The notes below the pieces were generated by a model, which ran no database searches, was not told the DNA's origin, and was given only the letters and a program-made list of their open reading frames with translations. Positions 24,087 to 36,280 of a stretch of DNA of 64,000 nucleotides are shown here, one piece after another (position 1 is the first letter of the stretch; each line of letters opens with the position of its first letter). A program made the position numbers and the translations under genes. The stretch is from Promerops cafer (lineage: Eukaryota > Chordata > Aves > Passeriformes > Nectariniidae). Location of the stretch: assembly GCA_013398275.1 (NCBI GenBank), contig VZSE01002737.1, positions 3,961 through 67,960 on the forward strand. Reading direction: 5' to 3'.

Positions 24087-24182
24087 TCTGGGTCCTGCAC
24101 TGTGACCACAGCAAACCCTGTCCACTACAGGTGGACTTCAGGATCTTACAGGTTTTTTCGACCTAAATGATTTTGTGATTCT
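24087..24182 (+). mobile_element. CR1 LINE fragment with internal deletion
   Basis: The left part (TTCTGGGTCCTGCACTGTGA ... CCACTACAGG) matches a block upstream in CR1. It is joined directly at about 24130 to the CR1 terminal part (TGGACTTCAGGATCTTACAG, then CCTAAATGATTTTGTGATTC). Several hundred bases expected between these two blocks are missing. The tail repeats are at the right-hand end, so the copy is on the plus strand. Only about 95 bp survive. Confidence 0.7.
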
Positions 24183-25243
24183 CCAAGTGGTAGCTGGAGA
24201 CCTTTCTATCCTTTTTCTTCTTAGAGAAGCACACTGGCAGGAAGGGGAATCCCAGAAATTCCCACTGGGGATCTGGTTGTCCTTTCTCAGTCCTGCCCCA
24301 CACTGAGCTCTCTGCTGGTGATGAGAGATGAGGAATAGCCTCAGGGCTGAGCAGCCTTTGAGGTGACAGCATCAAGCAATTCCCTTTGAAACTATATTTT
24401 AGGATCTCTGCAGGTAGACAGACATTGCTGTAATGTATATGGAGGTGGGGGGTGGGGGAAGATTTTCAAAGATGAGTCAGAAAATTACACCCTTATCTGT
24501 GGAATAATAATACAAGACCAGCACATGGTGCTCTTAAGCTATCCTCTGTGGCATCTAAATCTTAGCTTCTTTTTGAATAAGACTAAATACAGCTTACTGC
24601 AAGTAGGAAATTTCCAGCAAGCAATTGGTTATCAAGAATTGGTAATAACAATGTTTTTTTTTCTTCCACCAGCCACATAGATTGATTCTTACAGTAGAAC
24701 CAGTACTTAGAAAGCTGAACTACATATCAGATGAAGTAGACCCCTTGAGAAATTGTATTTTGACAATTCATCATAGGAGGTTGTTAAGTTAGTCCTGTGT
24801 TTGATTTTTCTGGGGCTTGTTTTCCTGTGTTTGTTTGGTTTGGGGTTTTTTGGTTTTTTTTCCCTTATTTACAGAATAGATTTTTTTTTTTTTTAACATC
24901 CCCAGTTGGAACTAGGAAGGCTGCTTCAGGAGCCTCATTAGGCACTCCCTTTAGCAGTATACAATAGTTTCTTGCAGCTGGCCTGTCTCTGAAGTATTGC
25001 CCAAGGTAGATGCAGGAGTTGCTACCAGAATGCTATCAAAGCACAGAGTTTCCACATCCAGCAGACTGAGAGGTAACTTTCAAGCCTGTGATGTCTCTTT
25101 CAAGTCTCAATGTTTCCAAATTAACATCATTGTGCCCTACTGTACTTGTGCATTTTGCTTTGTTTGATGTGGCATTTATATGCTTGCATTCATTTCAACC
25201 AGTGACTCTCTGTCTAACACTACTGAGGCTTCTATTTTTTCAG
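24183..25243. other. Non-coding stretch, no gene seen
   Basis: No supported gene. A G-rich tract (two runs of five and six G) lies at about 24444-24461. T-rich homopolymer tracts lie at 24841-24896, split by a short non-T segment. Confidence 0.6.
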
Positions 25244-25297
25244 CTCAGTTGAACAGATTACCTCTTGGTCAGAGGATGAAGAGGTCTGGCTCCACAG
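25244..25297 (+). other. Possible small exon, unrecognised
   Basis: CTTCTATTTTTTCAG, a good acceptor, precedes 54 bases that end at CACAG followed by GTAAGA, a good donor. The length is a multiple of three, and two of the three frames are open through it. Both splice signals are strong, but 54 bases carry too little information to judge coding potential. No upstream or downstream partner in a compatible phase was found. It may equally be an exon of a long non-coding RNA or chance. Confidence 0.15.
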
Positions 25298-26287
25298 GTA
25301 AGATAATTTACTATGCAGAAAACACAGGAAACATGTTAGCTAGTGCCAGTTCTGCTACAGAAATAATGGGTAAAGCTTATTCAGTATTTTTAATGAATCT
25401 TTTTCTTTCTTACTGGAAAAAAGCCTCGTGTATTGAAACAGAACTTTTTTGAGGGGAAGGAACTACTTGTTCTGATAGAACTTAGAATCTTCTCATAAAG
25501 CTTTTGCAGATCTAGGGCATATTGAGGATCAGTCCAAGTTCAGGTCCAAGTGCTGGTTCAGCAGGCTGTGGAGCACAGCATTTCCCAGTGTTCCTTAGCT
25601 CAGGAGGATGCTTTGGCTGAGAATTGCACTGTGGGGGAGACCCTGAAAGCAATGATCCCAGAGGGAAGGGTGTTCAATATGTTCACCAAAAGGTTACAGA
25701 GATGTAAGCTCCAGCCTTCTCTCTATTCCAGAGTAGAGCTCTTTTAGGGTGTCTTTCTCAATCTGCTTAGTTTTATTTTCTTTCCCTTTCAAGAAAAAAA
25801 AAACAAGACCAAACTAGCCTTCATATTCTTAGTTTTTCCTAGGAAAGAGGGACTTTAAAATATGCATTGATGAAATTTCATTTCCTATTTAGTTTTGTAT
25901 GGTATCAGTTGTCACTTAGATGACCTCAGATTGAAGGACAGTTTCCTTTTTCTGCAGTTTATCAGCTGTGCTTATAAGTCAGAAGCTGATTCAAGGGCTG
26001 CAAACGTATAAATTTTAAATCTGTAGGGGTAGGATTCTCAGAAACTGCAGGTCTTACAGCTCATCATGATTGGTTCTAATGTCAAATAGTCAATTGTGCA
26101 GCAACATTTCTAGCATTTAGTGCAATTTCTACATTTGCCTTTTTCTTATTTCCAAGGGATTCTTTTTTATGCTATCCATGTGCACTCCCACATCAGTTAA
26201 GATGTCTGGGACGAATATTTCAGAGATGGTGTTTTCAAAACCCATTGAAAGGTTTGGGATGGGCAGTAAGAAATGTTCTCTTTGCAG
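25298..26287. other. Non-coding stretch, no gene seen
   Basis: No supported gene. A 65-codon plus frame at 25550-25747 ends near a GTAAGC but has no convincing acceptor. The remainder is plain AT-rich sequence. Confidence 0.5.
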
Positions 26288-26410
26288 GTAGTACAGTCCA
26301 AGTGCTTGACCATGTTTGAAGAAGTTTTACTGAAGGCATTGGAATCACAGGAAAGATGGAAAAATGGAAAAGAATTAGTTGCCTATGGGAATTATTCTGC
26401 ACACCTAGAC
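26288..26410 (+). other. Possible internal exon, unrecognised
   Basis: TGTTCTCTTTGCAG is a strong acceptor. It is followed by 123 bases (41 codons, open in the first frame) and then GTAAAT, a weaker donor. The product is helix-like and charged, including LTMFEEVLLKALESQERWK. The same frame continues open past the donor to 26533. No family was recognised, and no neighbouring exon confirms it. Confidence 0.15.
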
Positions 26411-26775
26411 GTAAATGCTCTTTCCTGGTACATTCATTTTTTGTTTACTGGACAACCTTCCAAGATTATTTCTGGTACCAAGAGAAATATGAAGTGGCAT
26501 TTCAGCTGCATTAAGTCATATGTGAACGGCTAATTTCACAAGGTGCTTCAGCATTTTTACCTTGTCAAAAAAGATTCTGGTCTGCGATCACAATTGATGT
26601 TTACTTCAGAAAAAATACTTTTTTAAAAAAATGGTACATTTTTAGTGTTGTATTTCAGAGCTGAATCTTCTTTGGAGAGAATTTTTTAAGAATTTAGATA
26701 TTCATATATTTTTGGAAAGGATTACCTGTCTCAAAAAAAAAAAAATTCATGAGAAACAGAGCAACGTGTTTAAAA

Positions 26776-26813
26776 TTCTTCATAATGTATGCATTTCTTC
26801 ATAATGTATGCAT
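26776..26813. repeat. Exact 19-bp tandem duplication
   Basis: TTCTTCATAATGTATGCAT occurs twice head to tail with no mismatch, which points to a recent duplication. The unit contains ATGCAT, itself a palindrome. No gene spans it. Confidence 0.95.
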
Positions 26814-29664
26814 TTGGACTATGGCTTCTTCAGCTGGGGAAACCCACAGAATGAACCCATCCATTACTGTCCTTGCAAACAAAGTGACAGTGGGAAGACA
26901 AAGATGTGGCTTCCATTGTAATGTCCAAAACACATTGACCTGCAAGAAAATTTTCTACGGTCGATAGTTAGGAGCAAGCATCACACTCATGACAACACAA
27001 TTATTCATAGATATACACACAAACCAAGGAAAAATCTGCATAGGCTGTACAGAAAAAACATACATTAACTTCATATCAGATGAGGGGTGGACTAAATAGT
27101 AGCTAAATGTGTGCTGGATACCTAACTCTTCTAAACACAGATGAGTAGACTAGACCCATCCTCTAAAGCCTATCTGAAAGATCTTCCTCTTTGATCTTTT
27201 GGATACAATTCTATAGCTTATCATGCCAATCAAATCATTTTGAATTGAACTGAATTGAGGAATGAATCATTGGTTGCAAGCCAGCTCCCAGTGTGCAGGT
27301 GTCCACTTCAAATAAAACCTCACCACGATGTTTTGGCATCATTTCATGTTTGCTTGTGCGAGTATGACCTGCCAACAGAAACCAGCTTATTTCCTCCAGG
27401 GCTTTTTTTTTTTTAGTTGAAGGAGATTAAATCAAATATATATACAAAAAAAATCTGCTTCAAGCCACAAAGGTATTATTGGTTTCAATCTGATCTAACT
27501 CACATCTTACTGAAATCAGTTGGGCTTTTCTATTGTCTTTAGTGTGGTTTGCAGTGTCCATCCTTAGACAGAGCCTCTGACAGTCTACCAATGCTTGCTT
27601 TTCAGAGAGCTACTCACTTGAACATCCAGACAGGCAGAGTGAAAAGAACATCTGAAATAGCTACAAAAGGTCAGTTCTGATAAAATAATTAATGGAAACA
27701 ATATCTTTAGAGAAGCAGAATTTCCAAAGCACTCCCAGATGGGGTCTGACCTTCCCACATGCATGACTGTAACATTAGACATAGATGAAAAGCTTATGGA
27801 GTGATTGCAGACTATGTTTCATGGGACTTTAGAGATAATCAGCACATTTACTATTCAGAGCTATCAGCCACCATTTCTTCTAGTGACAATATCAGTTTAC
27901 AGAGTGAAAAAAGGGGTTTTTAAATAAAAAAAAATATAAAACTGTCTTTAGATGCTGCTCCAGAAGGAAAGTCAGCTACTCTAAAAGGGGAACTCAGCTA
28001 ATAATCTTTAATCCTCCTTTGCGATAAAATAATTCTAAAATTAACACTAAAGTAACATGAAAGAACAGATTAAAGTTCTAATCCACATTTCAGCTGTAAA
28101 CAAAAACAAAATTAAAAGCTCAAAATGGTTCTAACATGCTTTAAAGGCCCTAATGAGATGTAACAATGGGCTGTATGAATTTACAGAAATTAAATTTTAA
28201 AAAAAAAGAATTTCAATGGTTTGCAGTTGATGGTTGTCAGAGATTCTGAAGCAGGAATGGGAAGTTTCCTTACATTAACATCATTTGGAAAATTCTGTAT
28301 GGGGACTTCTGAGGACCTCTAGTACTGACAGCAAATGTATTTGGAAGTAAAAACCAGCCATCAATAGGAGTTGCAAAGGTCAGCACCAAATACCACTAAG
28401 CTACAAATGGCCCTGCTTGAACCACATCCTCTTCTACTTACTCTTCATTGACCATGGAACATTTCCACTGCCTTCAGAGATTATTTAGTAGTTATTCTGG
28501 TGTGAGCACAGAGTTTGAATTGGGCTGGTGTTGAAGGGAAGCCCCAGTTCCCAGTGATGCCATGAGAAGACCTTTTTGTTCTATGGGCACAGCAAGCAGC
28601 AGCCTCACTGTGAACGTGCTGACAACCACACATATTCTGCCACCAGTCTTTCACTTCTGATACACCCAGGCATTTCTCTTTAAGATAACATCATAGACTT
28701 TGGCTCTCTACACTCAAAATAAAATAAATATCAAGTAGCAACCCTGCTGTGTTTGCTAAGTCATTTTCAGGCGTCTAATAAATATTGGTTATTTGTACTT
28801 GCCACAGACAGTGTTTCAGGTACCTGAATTGATTTCAAGTAGTCAGTGAGAGGAAGCCAACCACTGGAGCAGAGCCAAAGAACAAACTTCACTGAAAGTA
28901 CCCAGAGAGAGACATTGAAGGGAAGTAGGACTGGAGGCCAATGGTACTGTACAACATCTCTCTTTTCATCATTACTGATGAGTCCATGCTTATCAATGAT
29001 AAGGCACTCTTTATTTTAAAACAAAACTTTTGCTTTTAAAAGTATTAATTCTTCTCAGTTTTTGCACAGCTACAAGCAGACTTTACACCTACCTGCTACC
29101 AATGCATAATTCAAATCTGTGGTTTCTTTACTGATCAAGCAGTTGTCTGACAGCTCATAAACCAAAACTCAAGGCTTGGGGGAAGGCTAAAAGATGTTGT
29201 GGCAGTCTTGGAGTATCTGAAAAACAACTGTCATTGTTTGAGCCTAACTCAAAATTAAGCACCATGCACTGCTCACTGAACCCCCCACAGGGAAGAAACC
29301 TGTGATGATCAAGACATGAGGTTTCTTGAGTTAGATTTGAAATAAATAGGTTTAGGACAGCCCATCCAAAGACATTACTTTGCATGTAGTATGAAGCAGC
29401 ACTTGCCTGGAGGGGCTGGCAGGAATCATGACAGGGTTAGCACAAGTTTGAGTTTAGGGTTTTCATCAGTGGAAGCAAGAAGCAGCTTGACTGAAGGTTC
29501 AGAAACACTGGAATTATAATTCCTCAATGCTGTTTTGGGCACGACTACGCAATACAGACATTTGTTTTTATAAGCAACATGGAAAAAAAGATCCAGGAAA
29601 ACATCAAAATATCCAAGACCATGTAAAGAAAGAACTAGTTTATTTCACATAAAGAAGGCAAGCA
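26814..29664. other. Non-coding stretch, no gene seen
   Basis: No supported gene. It has A-runs near 27440-27450 and 28198-28208 and no frame above 80 codons. A 27-bp stretch at 28768-28794 vaguely resembles the 3' end of a MIR element but is too short to call. Confidence 0.6.
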
Positions 29665-29745
29665 CCTCTCATTTTATAGAAGGAATAAAGGAGACAAAGA
29701 GAAGCAATGTACCTTTTACTTAATTTAGCAAGTGAATAGAAGTCA
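29665..29745 (-). mobile_element. Possible second MIR-like relic (antisense)
   Basis: CTCTCATTTTATAGA, then a GGAGACAAAGAGAAGC block and CAAGTGAATAGAAG follow the order of the antisense MIR core (cattttacagatgag, gaggcacagagagg, gtaagtggcagag). Similarity is only moderate by eye and could be coincidence in purine-rich DNA. Confidence 0.25.
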
Positions 29746-30054
29746 TTTCCCCTTGGGTAGTACTGCAAGCAAGCCAACAAACAGCTATTCATTCCTATTT
29801 ATGCACCTTTTCCTATCCAGCATAAGAACTGCAGAAGATATTTGCAATCTGATCATGAGGCAAGCTGTAGGCAAAGCCTGAACAGGCAAAGTCTCTGCTC
29901 ATCACCCCAGAGGCAAAGCAGTGTAAAGCAGGAAGTGTGCAACACACAGGATAGAAGAGGGTAAGGGCAAAACTTGCATTCTCCATCAAGGCAAGTTGGT
30001 AAAATTACCAGTATACTCAGATTTGCCCCACATATTCAGCTTTTTCATCCCAAT

Positions 30055-30057
<3 letters not shown>

Positions 30058-30088
<31 letters not shown>

Positions 30089-30096
30089 AAAAAAAA
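30058..30096. repeat. A-rich homopolymer (29 A, one G, 9 A)
   Basis: Long uninterrupted A-run. No AATAAA lies within 60 bp upstream on either strand and there is no upstream processed-gene sequence, so it is not supported as a retrocopy tail. Confidence 0.95.
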
Positions 30097-31559
30097 GATA
30101 TTTTACAGTAAACAAAGAATAACCAATTTTGGAGTCTCTTTTTAGTGCACTGTGAGGCATTGTTTGAGGATAGGTGAATGAAAGCCTGTAGGTTGGGGAC
30201 ATAGTCACACAGGACACCTAAGTACATAGACACTGTTCTATTAATTGGTGTCTTAATTGTCAAATACAATTTTCTGCTCTTTTGACAAGCAAAATGCTTG
30301 CACCAAGTGGTACATTAAGCGACCAGAAAGTTCCAAATGTGTTGGTGACATAGTGAGCTGATGAGAAAGGGTTCCTGTTCACTCCCAGCCCAGACAAGGG
30401 AATGGTTCCTGTTGTCTTGTTGCAATAAATCTGGCTGCCTCAACTCCCCTGGGAAGCCAGCTGGCAGCAAGGTGCTTCCCAGGGAAAGGCAGGTAAGGAG
30501 AGGGGATGCTGCTCTGGGAAGCTTTCCAGAAGGAAGGATGGAGGAATATAAATAGGAGGGAAAAAACAAAAGGAATTTTTAAAAAAGAGGCAAATATGAT
30601 TTGTCTTCTTTCTAATGAGAAGAGCAAGGCACGAGGCTGAATTCCCTGAAAATGATGGGTTTGTGGGTACTCCTAACTCTGTTATTTTAATGGCTTGGAT
30701 CCTAAACAGACTGCACTAATGCACTAATTCAGAGAAACAGGGAAAAAGCCATTTACTTAATGGCTCATGGATTAATTGAGTTCCAGACAGGCCTGGACGG
30801 TGGTCAGCAAACTTCCAGTACATCACCTACCAGCAGTATCTTTTCCTCAAGACCTTTGGAAATGGCAATGTGAAGCTGAAAGCAGCTTTTTCATCCTCTG
30901 GGAACTGCAGGGATGCATGGGAATTCATACCATGGGGGAAATGGCAGACAGTAATGAGCAAGAGAGAAAAAATGGTAATTTCCATAAAGATAGTGTGTCA
31001 TCCTGACTCACAGATGATTCAAAATACTTGGATTCTGTTTAAAGGCCACTTTACTCTTCTCTAAATCACTTCCTTTATCACATTTCTTTGTGTGGTTTTC
31101 TTTTTTTTTTTTACTCCTCAGAGAAACAGGTCACTTCAGCTGTAAGCTAAGTGAACAAACTCAGTAGCAACCAAATCATCAGGAAACTACCTCTGTCACA
31201 TAACTTTTCTGGTGTGTCAAAAAAATTATAAGATTTTTAGGCTAAGCCTGGAAATTATTTCCTATTTTTCCTCACTTTACCAGATCTATTCAGTCAGCTA
31301 TAGTCATATTCCTGTCTAGCCTATGAACTTGGAGAAAGGTAATGAGACAATTATTTAGGACACGCTTTTGGTTTAGTTACTAATGCCTGAACCAGTGTCA
31401 GATTTCTCTCCTTTACCTACCAATCCTCATGGAAATTGCAGGTACAAAGTTATAAACTACTATGCATTAATTTCCACCTTGACTGCATTGTGTATTGTTA
31501 CCCTGAAACAGAAGCTGATATTAAAATGCCCATGTTGTATGGGAATATAAAAGCAAAAG
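30097..31559. other. Non-coding stretch, no gene seen
   Basis: No supported gene. Overlapping short frames on both strands at 30315-30627 and 30776-31064 lack family resemblance. A T-run lies at about 31101-31112. Confidence 0.6.
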
Positions 31560-31586
31560 TAATACATTTATCATGTAAATGTATTA
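31560..31586. repeat. 27-bp inverted repeat (11-bp arms, 5-nt loop)
   Basis: TAATACATTTA, loop TCATG, then TAAATGTATTA, a perfect stem of AT-rich composition. It is a possible RNA hairpin but short and without supporting context. Confidence 0.85.
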
Positions 31587-32653
31587 ACTGTGATCTATAA
31601 GGTTCCACCTGCACAGTTAACACACCTGTGTTATTACCCCACTCAAAAGCAGAAACTAAGGAGTTTGTCAGTGTGTTGAAATGCAGGCAGACAAATAGCT
31701 GTAGAAGAACAAAAAAAATTTAAAGTGGGGAGGGAAACTAGCCAGAGATTGCTCCTTCTTTGTCACTTTTCAAAGGTGACAGAACCTGAGGTCATAAACT
31801 CATACTCCAGAGACGTGAGAAGGTATCCCAGCATTGGGCATTCCCAGCTGTCCCTGCCTTCACGTCACAGTTGTACCAACACAATTGTTTGTGTGTTTAT
31901 ATGAAAACCAGATCATGGAATGGATTTGTATTTAAAATAATACCCAAAAAATCCCAAACAAAACAAGGCCAAACATACGTATATAGATATATTTATATAT
32001 ATCCCACAAAGGCTCCTGTTTGTTAAGAACAGGTCTACCCTATATGAAGAGATTTTATGCCCAGTTAAGTCTTTCTTCCCACAGCTGACATAGGAGGAGG
32101 AAGTCAGGTTCTGCTTTTGTCAGTGTTTGGGTAGGTGGGCACAAACCTGTGTGTTTTGATCCGGACCAAATCCGTGCCACAGCCTGATCTGATGTTGTGA
32201 CTGGAAACATGGCTCAAGCTTAGAATGGAGGAAAACTTGAGAGGGGAAGATTGACAGAGGAGGAAGAGAGGTTTCACTTCCAAATACCCCAGAGATAGTC
32301 AGTGAAAAGCAACGTGTGCTTAGGGGGATCATTTAGATTTTTTAAGCCCTCACTACCTTGCCCAGGAGAGGTGGTTGCACTGGGGCACTTTGGGCTGTGT
32401 GGAGTGCCATAAGTCATCATACAGGAAAGTTAACTGCTGATGGGATAGAGTCTTGTAACGTTGACAGCCTCTCCTTTAACAAGGTATTTCCCACTGATGA
32501 ATCCTAAACTGAGAAACACATTTTAAATTCAGCCCAAGGAGTTGAGTTTCTGAGTGTACTTGTCAGGGTCATCGTGACTTTTAACACAAAAACAACAGCA
32601 ACTTCCACACTCAGAAATTACAGAGGAGATTTTTATTTTTGTATTAGAGACAG
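31587..32653. other. Non-coding stretch, no gene seen
   Basis: No supported gene. TA-rich simple sequence lies at about 31978-32001. A 70-codon minus frame at 32120-32332 has no family resemblance. Confidence 0.6.
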
Positions 32654-33175
32654 ATGGAAAGAGAAGAGCCAGTTCCAAATCACAAACACACTCTGCTTAT
32701 CTGTAATAATTCTCCTGAGCAAGGGAAAGATACCTTTGCCAGAGACAGGTGCTGTGCTAAAATGCACAACTGTTGTTTTTATTTACATGTGCAGCTGCTA
32801 ACACCTTTGGTGCCAGGTTTGAATGTACAAATGCAAAATTCAGATGTTTTAATTATTTCCCCATGTTTGAAAAGCAGGCTTTTCATAAGGTCACATATTC
32901 TTGAAATGAACTCTGAACAGGTACCTGAGGCAGGGACTGGGAAGATGCTCAAAAGATATATTGCTCTGGAAAGATTCACTGGAGATATGGAAGAGCATCT
33001 GTATCCAGTGGAGATTCACCCTGGAGAGCTCAGGACTCTATTGGACCAGCTCAAAATGCCCACTCCTACTCCATTCAAAATGCACTATTTTAATAAGCAG
33101 CAAACAGAAATGAGGGAATTCACCTGTTCTCTGCCTAGGTCTCAGGAACTGTGCAGGAATCTTTCAGATCTGTAG
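32654..33175 (+). other. Longest open frame in window (173 codons), unrecognised
   Basis: This is the longest ATG-to-stop frame in the window. The conceptual product has no signal peptide, no membrane segment and no motif I recognise. The amino-terminal third is Cys/His-rich, and the middle contains MLKRYIALERFTGDMEEH followed by a Pro/Thr stretch. With a stop frequency of roughly 6% per codon, about 0.1 such frames would be expected by chance in 64 kb, so it is mildly unusual. No splice or promoter evidence accompanies it. Chance remains the default explanation. Confidence 0.2.
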
Positions 33176-36100
33176 GGAATCAAGCTTTTATCCCACTCAT
33201 TTTAATGGCCCCAAGTCACTGTCTGCCACTGGAGCCAGAGATGTCTCAGGCTCTGCAGAAACTCAGGTTCATCATCCTCATGTCTCACTCAAACTTTGTT
33301 TCCTCTTATCCTCTCATATTTTGCCTGGTACACTAAAGCTTCAGTAATCCTGTATGTCTCACATTTGGAGGGACGAGATGGCAGATGGTGGTGGGACACA
33401 AAAAAAAAAAAGAAATATTTGAAATCCTCTTTATTCCTCTCTGAAGGAAGCTCAGGACTGCCCTAATTGAAGAATGAGAACAGAAGTTTTCTGAAACACA
33501 TGAAGAAACAGTGTGATATAGAACTTCTAAGCTCTGAATAATTGTTTTCCTCATAGGGCTTCTTTGCAAAGGAACACAAAGAAAATTTCATATTGTTGAC
33601 TCGGTCTCCAACTAAAAGGTTTTCAAAATCTTCCTGTTTTGGAAAAAGCCTTTCTTAGTCCCAGAGGAACTGAAGGAAGCTCATGAAAAGTAAGGGCTTA
33701 CAACTTTTTAGTCTGAGATTTTATGAAGAGGGTGGAAAGATGGGCAGCAATGTTTAACCCTTCTAAATCCTTGGCTGATCAGAGGAGAATTACTTTGACC
33801 TGCCTTGCCCTTCTGCATGTTTGCTCTGACTTTTTTTTTTTTTCTGCAATATAATGAAAATTATCTGCTTCAGAAATATTCAGGCTGCACCAAGGAAAAG
33901 CCTTTTTTTGTTTTTTTCTTTTTAATGTCTGTTGAAGTCTCTTACCAAAGGCCAAATATGCAGATTGTTGGTGAAATGTATTTGTCAACATTATAAAAAC
34001 TTACAACATCTGGTTGGGATGGGTCATATTAATTTGATACCAGCCTCTTTCTTGTTTTCTGGGTAAGGGGGTGATAAATCCCAGATAAAGTCAACAATAA
34101 GAGAAATGTAGGAAGATAAATCCTGCAGTTCCTCTGGCCTATTTAGAGATGTGATTAAATAAAGGTGAGAACAACTAAGGACTTCAAGTTTTAGCCTAGC
34201 AAATTTTTCTGCTGCATCATTTTCCATTTGGACTCAGCAAGAGCAAAATTGCCTATTGATTAGATGATATCCACTATAGAGGATTCAATAGGTGCTTTTG
34301 CATATGCTGAGTCCTAAAAGCAGAAAACTGAGCTAACAAAAAAGAAATTAACACTGCCTTTCCCTACTGAGGCTTCCACAGCTTTCTCCAGAGAAATTGC
34401 TCTCTGAACATTGAACAGCTCTGAATTCCATCAGGAAAAAAAAAGGCACCCAAGATAGGCACATTATAAATTGCATGGAATTATTAGCAAAAGCTGTGAG
34501 ATTCTGGCTTGTTTGTCTTGCAACACCTTTTTGTGACATCAGCTAGTATCAGGCATCACTAGACTAGACCAATATTTAGGAAAGAAAAAGAGAATTCTGG
34601 CCTTCAATTACTTTAAACTAAAATAGACAAGACAGGAAAAAAGATGACTAAAAGAAATCTCCTTCCCACCCTTTAAAGACAGGGTGCTGAATTGAAGGGT
34701 TAGAGAGTAACTTGGTTTAGACTACAGGGAAAAAATTAAAATAAACTAAAACACTGGTCCTGCATTTCAAAGGAATTATTGTTTTCACTCCCATTGCAAA
34801 ATAAATATCAAGAAATACAGGGAAGAAAAGATAAAGCTGTTTCAGACAGTCCCTTAAGAGTCTAGTACAGCATTAATAAATTTAAATGGATATAGTTTAT
34901 ACTGGTTGCATTTAGTGAACATTGCCACTCTTCAGTTCACAAATATTCTATATTTGAGAGCTGCATTATAATGTATTTTTCAAAAGCTTGCCATGAATAT
35001 CTGTTGATCAACAGTCATTTTGTGCAAAAGACACTGAGGATATGAAATTTCAGACATGAATTCACTAATTTTGTTCAAATCTGTAGTTCAGTTTAGTTTT
35101 TCCTTCCTTTGACTGTGACATGAAGCATACTTGGATGTTGTGATTGTGTCCAAAACCATGTCAGTGCCTGCTGTTGGAAATACCAACCATGATCCAAATC
35201 CTTTGTAGCTGGAGGAACACAAAGCTACTTGTGCTTAAATAACCCCTGACCCAAGCAAGTAGGACATAACTCCAGCAGGACATTAATTGCTCTTTGGGTC
35301 TGTGTTTTTCCTTTTCTCCAAACTTTTATTTTTGTTTCAAATGTTTTATCCTGTCAGAACTTTTTTTTTTTTTTACATTTTGTTCTCATACAGCAATCAA
35401 ACTAGACATTTCCGGTGTAGTCACCTGCTTGACTAGGTAAAATACAAACATGGGATAACTACCTAGGAAAAAGAAAACCCTGGCCACATTCACTAGCTCC
35501 TTTTGTAGGCTTCAGAGATCCTTCATTTATAAATAACAAAGGCATTCATTTTGATGGTGGTGATGGTCTAGAATACCACAGAGATCCTTGGAAACTATGA
35601 GCAAAAATTAATCTCAGGAAAACAAGGTGAAATGCATACTTTATTCAAAACACAAGATGAGAGAGAAAGGGTGAGAGAAATGAGCATGAGATGGGAAATG
35701 AGCAGGGAAAAAAGAGAAAGGTGGAAGAGTGAGAAGTGGGGGAAGCAAACCAAGAGCTTATCCCTGAAAAGGAGGAGAAGCAGATGGAGAAGTTGTGTTT
35801 TAACTGTCCACTTCTCTGTGGGCACACTACTGGGATGGGTTGGCAAAGTGATAACCATATACTAATCAGTTTCAGTTAATGAAGAATCTCACTCAATTAC
35901 ACCAATTTCTTTCCACAGCACTGTACTCCTGTAGCTTCAATGTATGGATATTTGTCTCTCTTGTAGAAAATAAAATGTTTATAAAACAGACAGCATGCTA
36001 TTGTTAATCCCTTAATGGAGACAGATGCTTTATTTTAATACTTCAGAATGTCTACAGGTCTCATGAGTGTCTTAGAATAAAAAAAAAAAAATTAATGTGA

Positions 36101-36280
36101 AGCATTTAATAACCTCTCCCTGTCTACTATTGATAGAAATGAAGGCTTTGGGAGAGCTCTTAATGTCTCTAACACAAAACTGCAGTCTTTGCACAGGGAA
36201 AGGAAGATATTATAGCTCAAGTCTTCAGACAGCAAATTGTTTTACAGCACACCTGAAAGGACATGATAATTTCATTTTAT
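33176..36280. other. Non-coding stretch, no gene seen
   Basis: No supported gene. T-runs lie near 33831-33843 and 35361-35374. An AG-rich tract at 35650-35790 gives Arg/Glu/Lys-rich chance frames on the plus strand and Ser/Leu-rich frames on the minus strand. An A-run lies near 36080-36091. Confidence 0.6.

Noticed and set aside
24444..24461. G-rich tract as a possible G-quadruplex
   Set aside because: Lacks four separated runs of three or more G with loops, so at most a weak two-tier structure.
28768..28794. 27 bp resembling the 3' tail of MIR (AATAAATATTGGTTATT)
   Set aside because: Too short and AT-rich. The flanking sequence does not continue the similarity.
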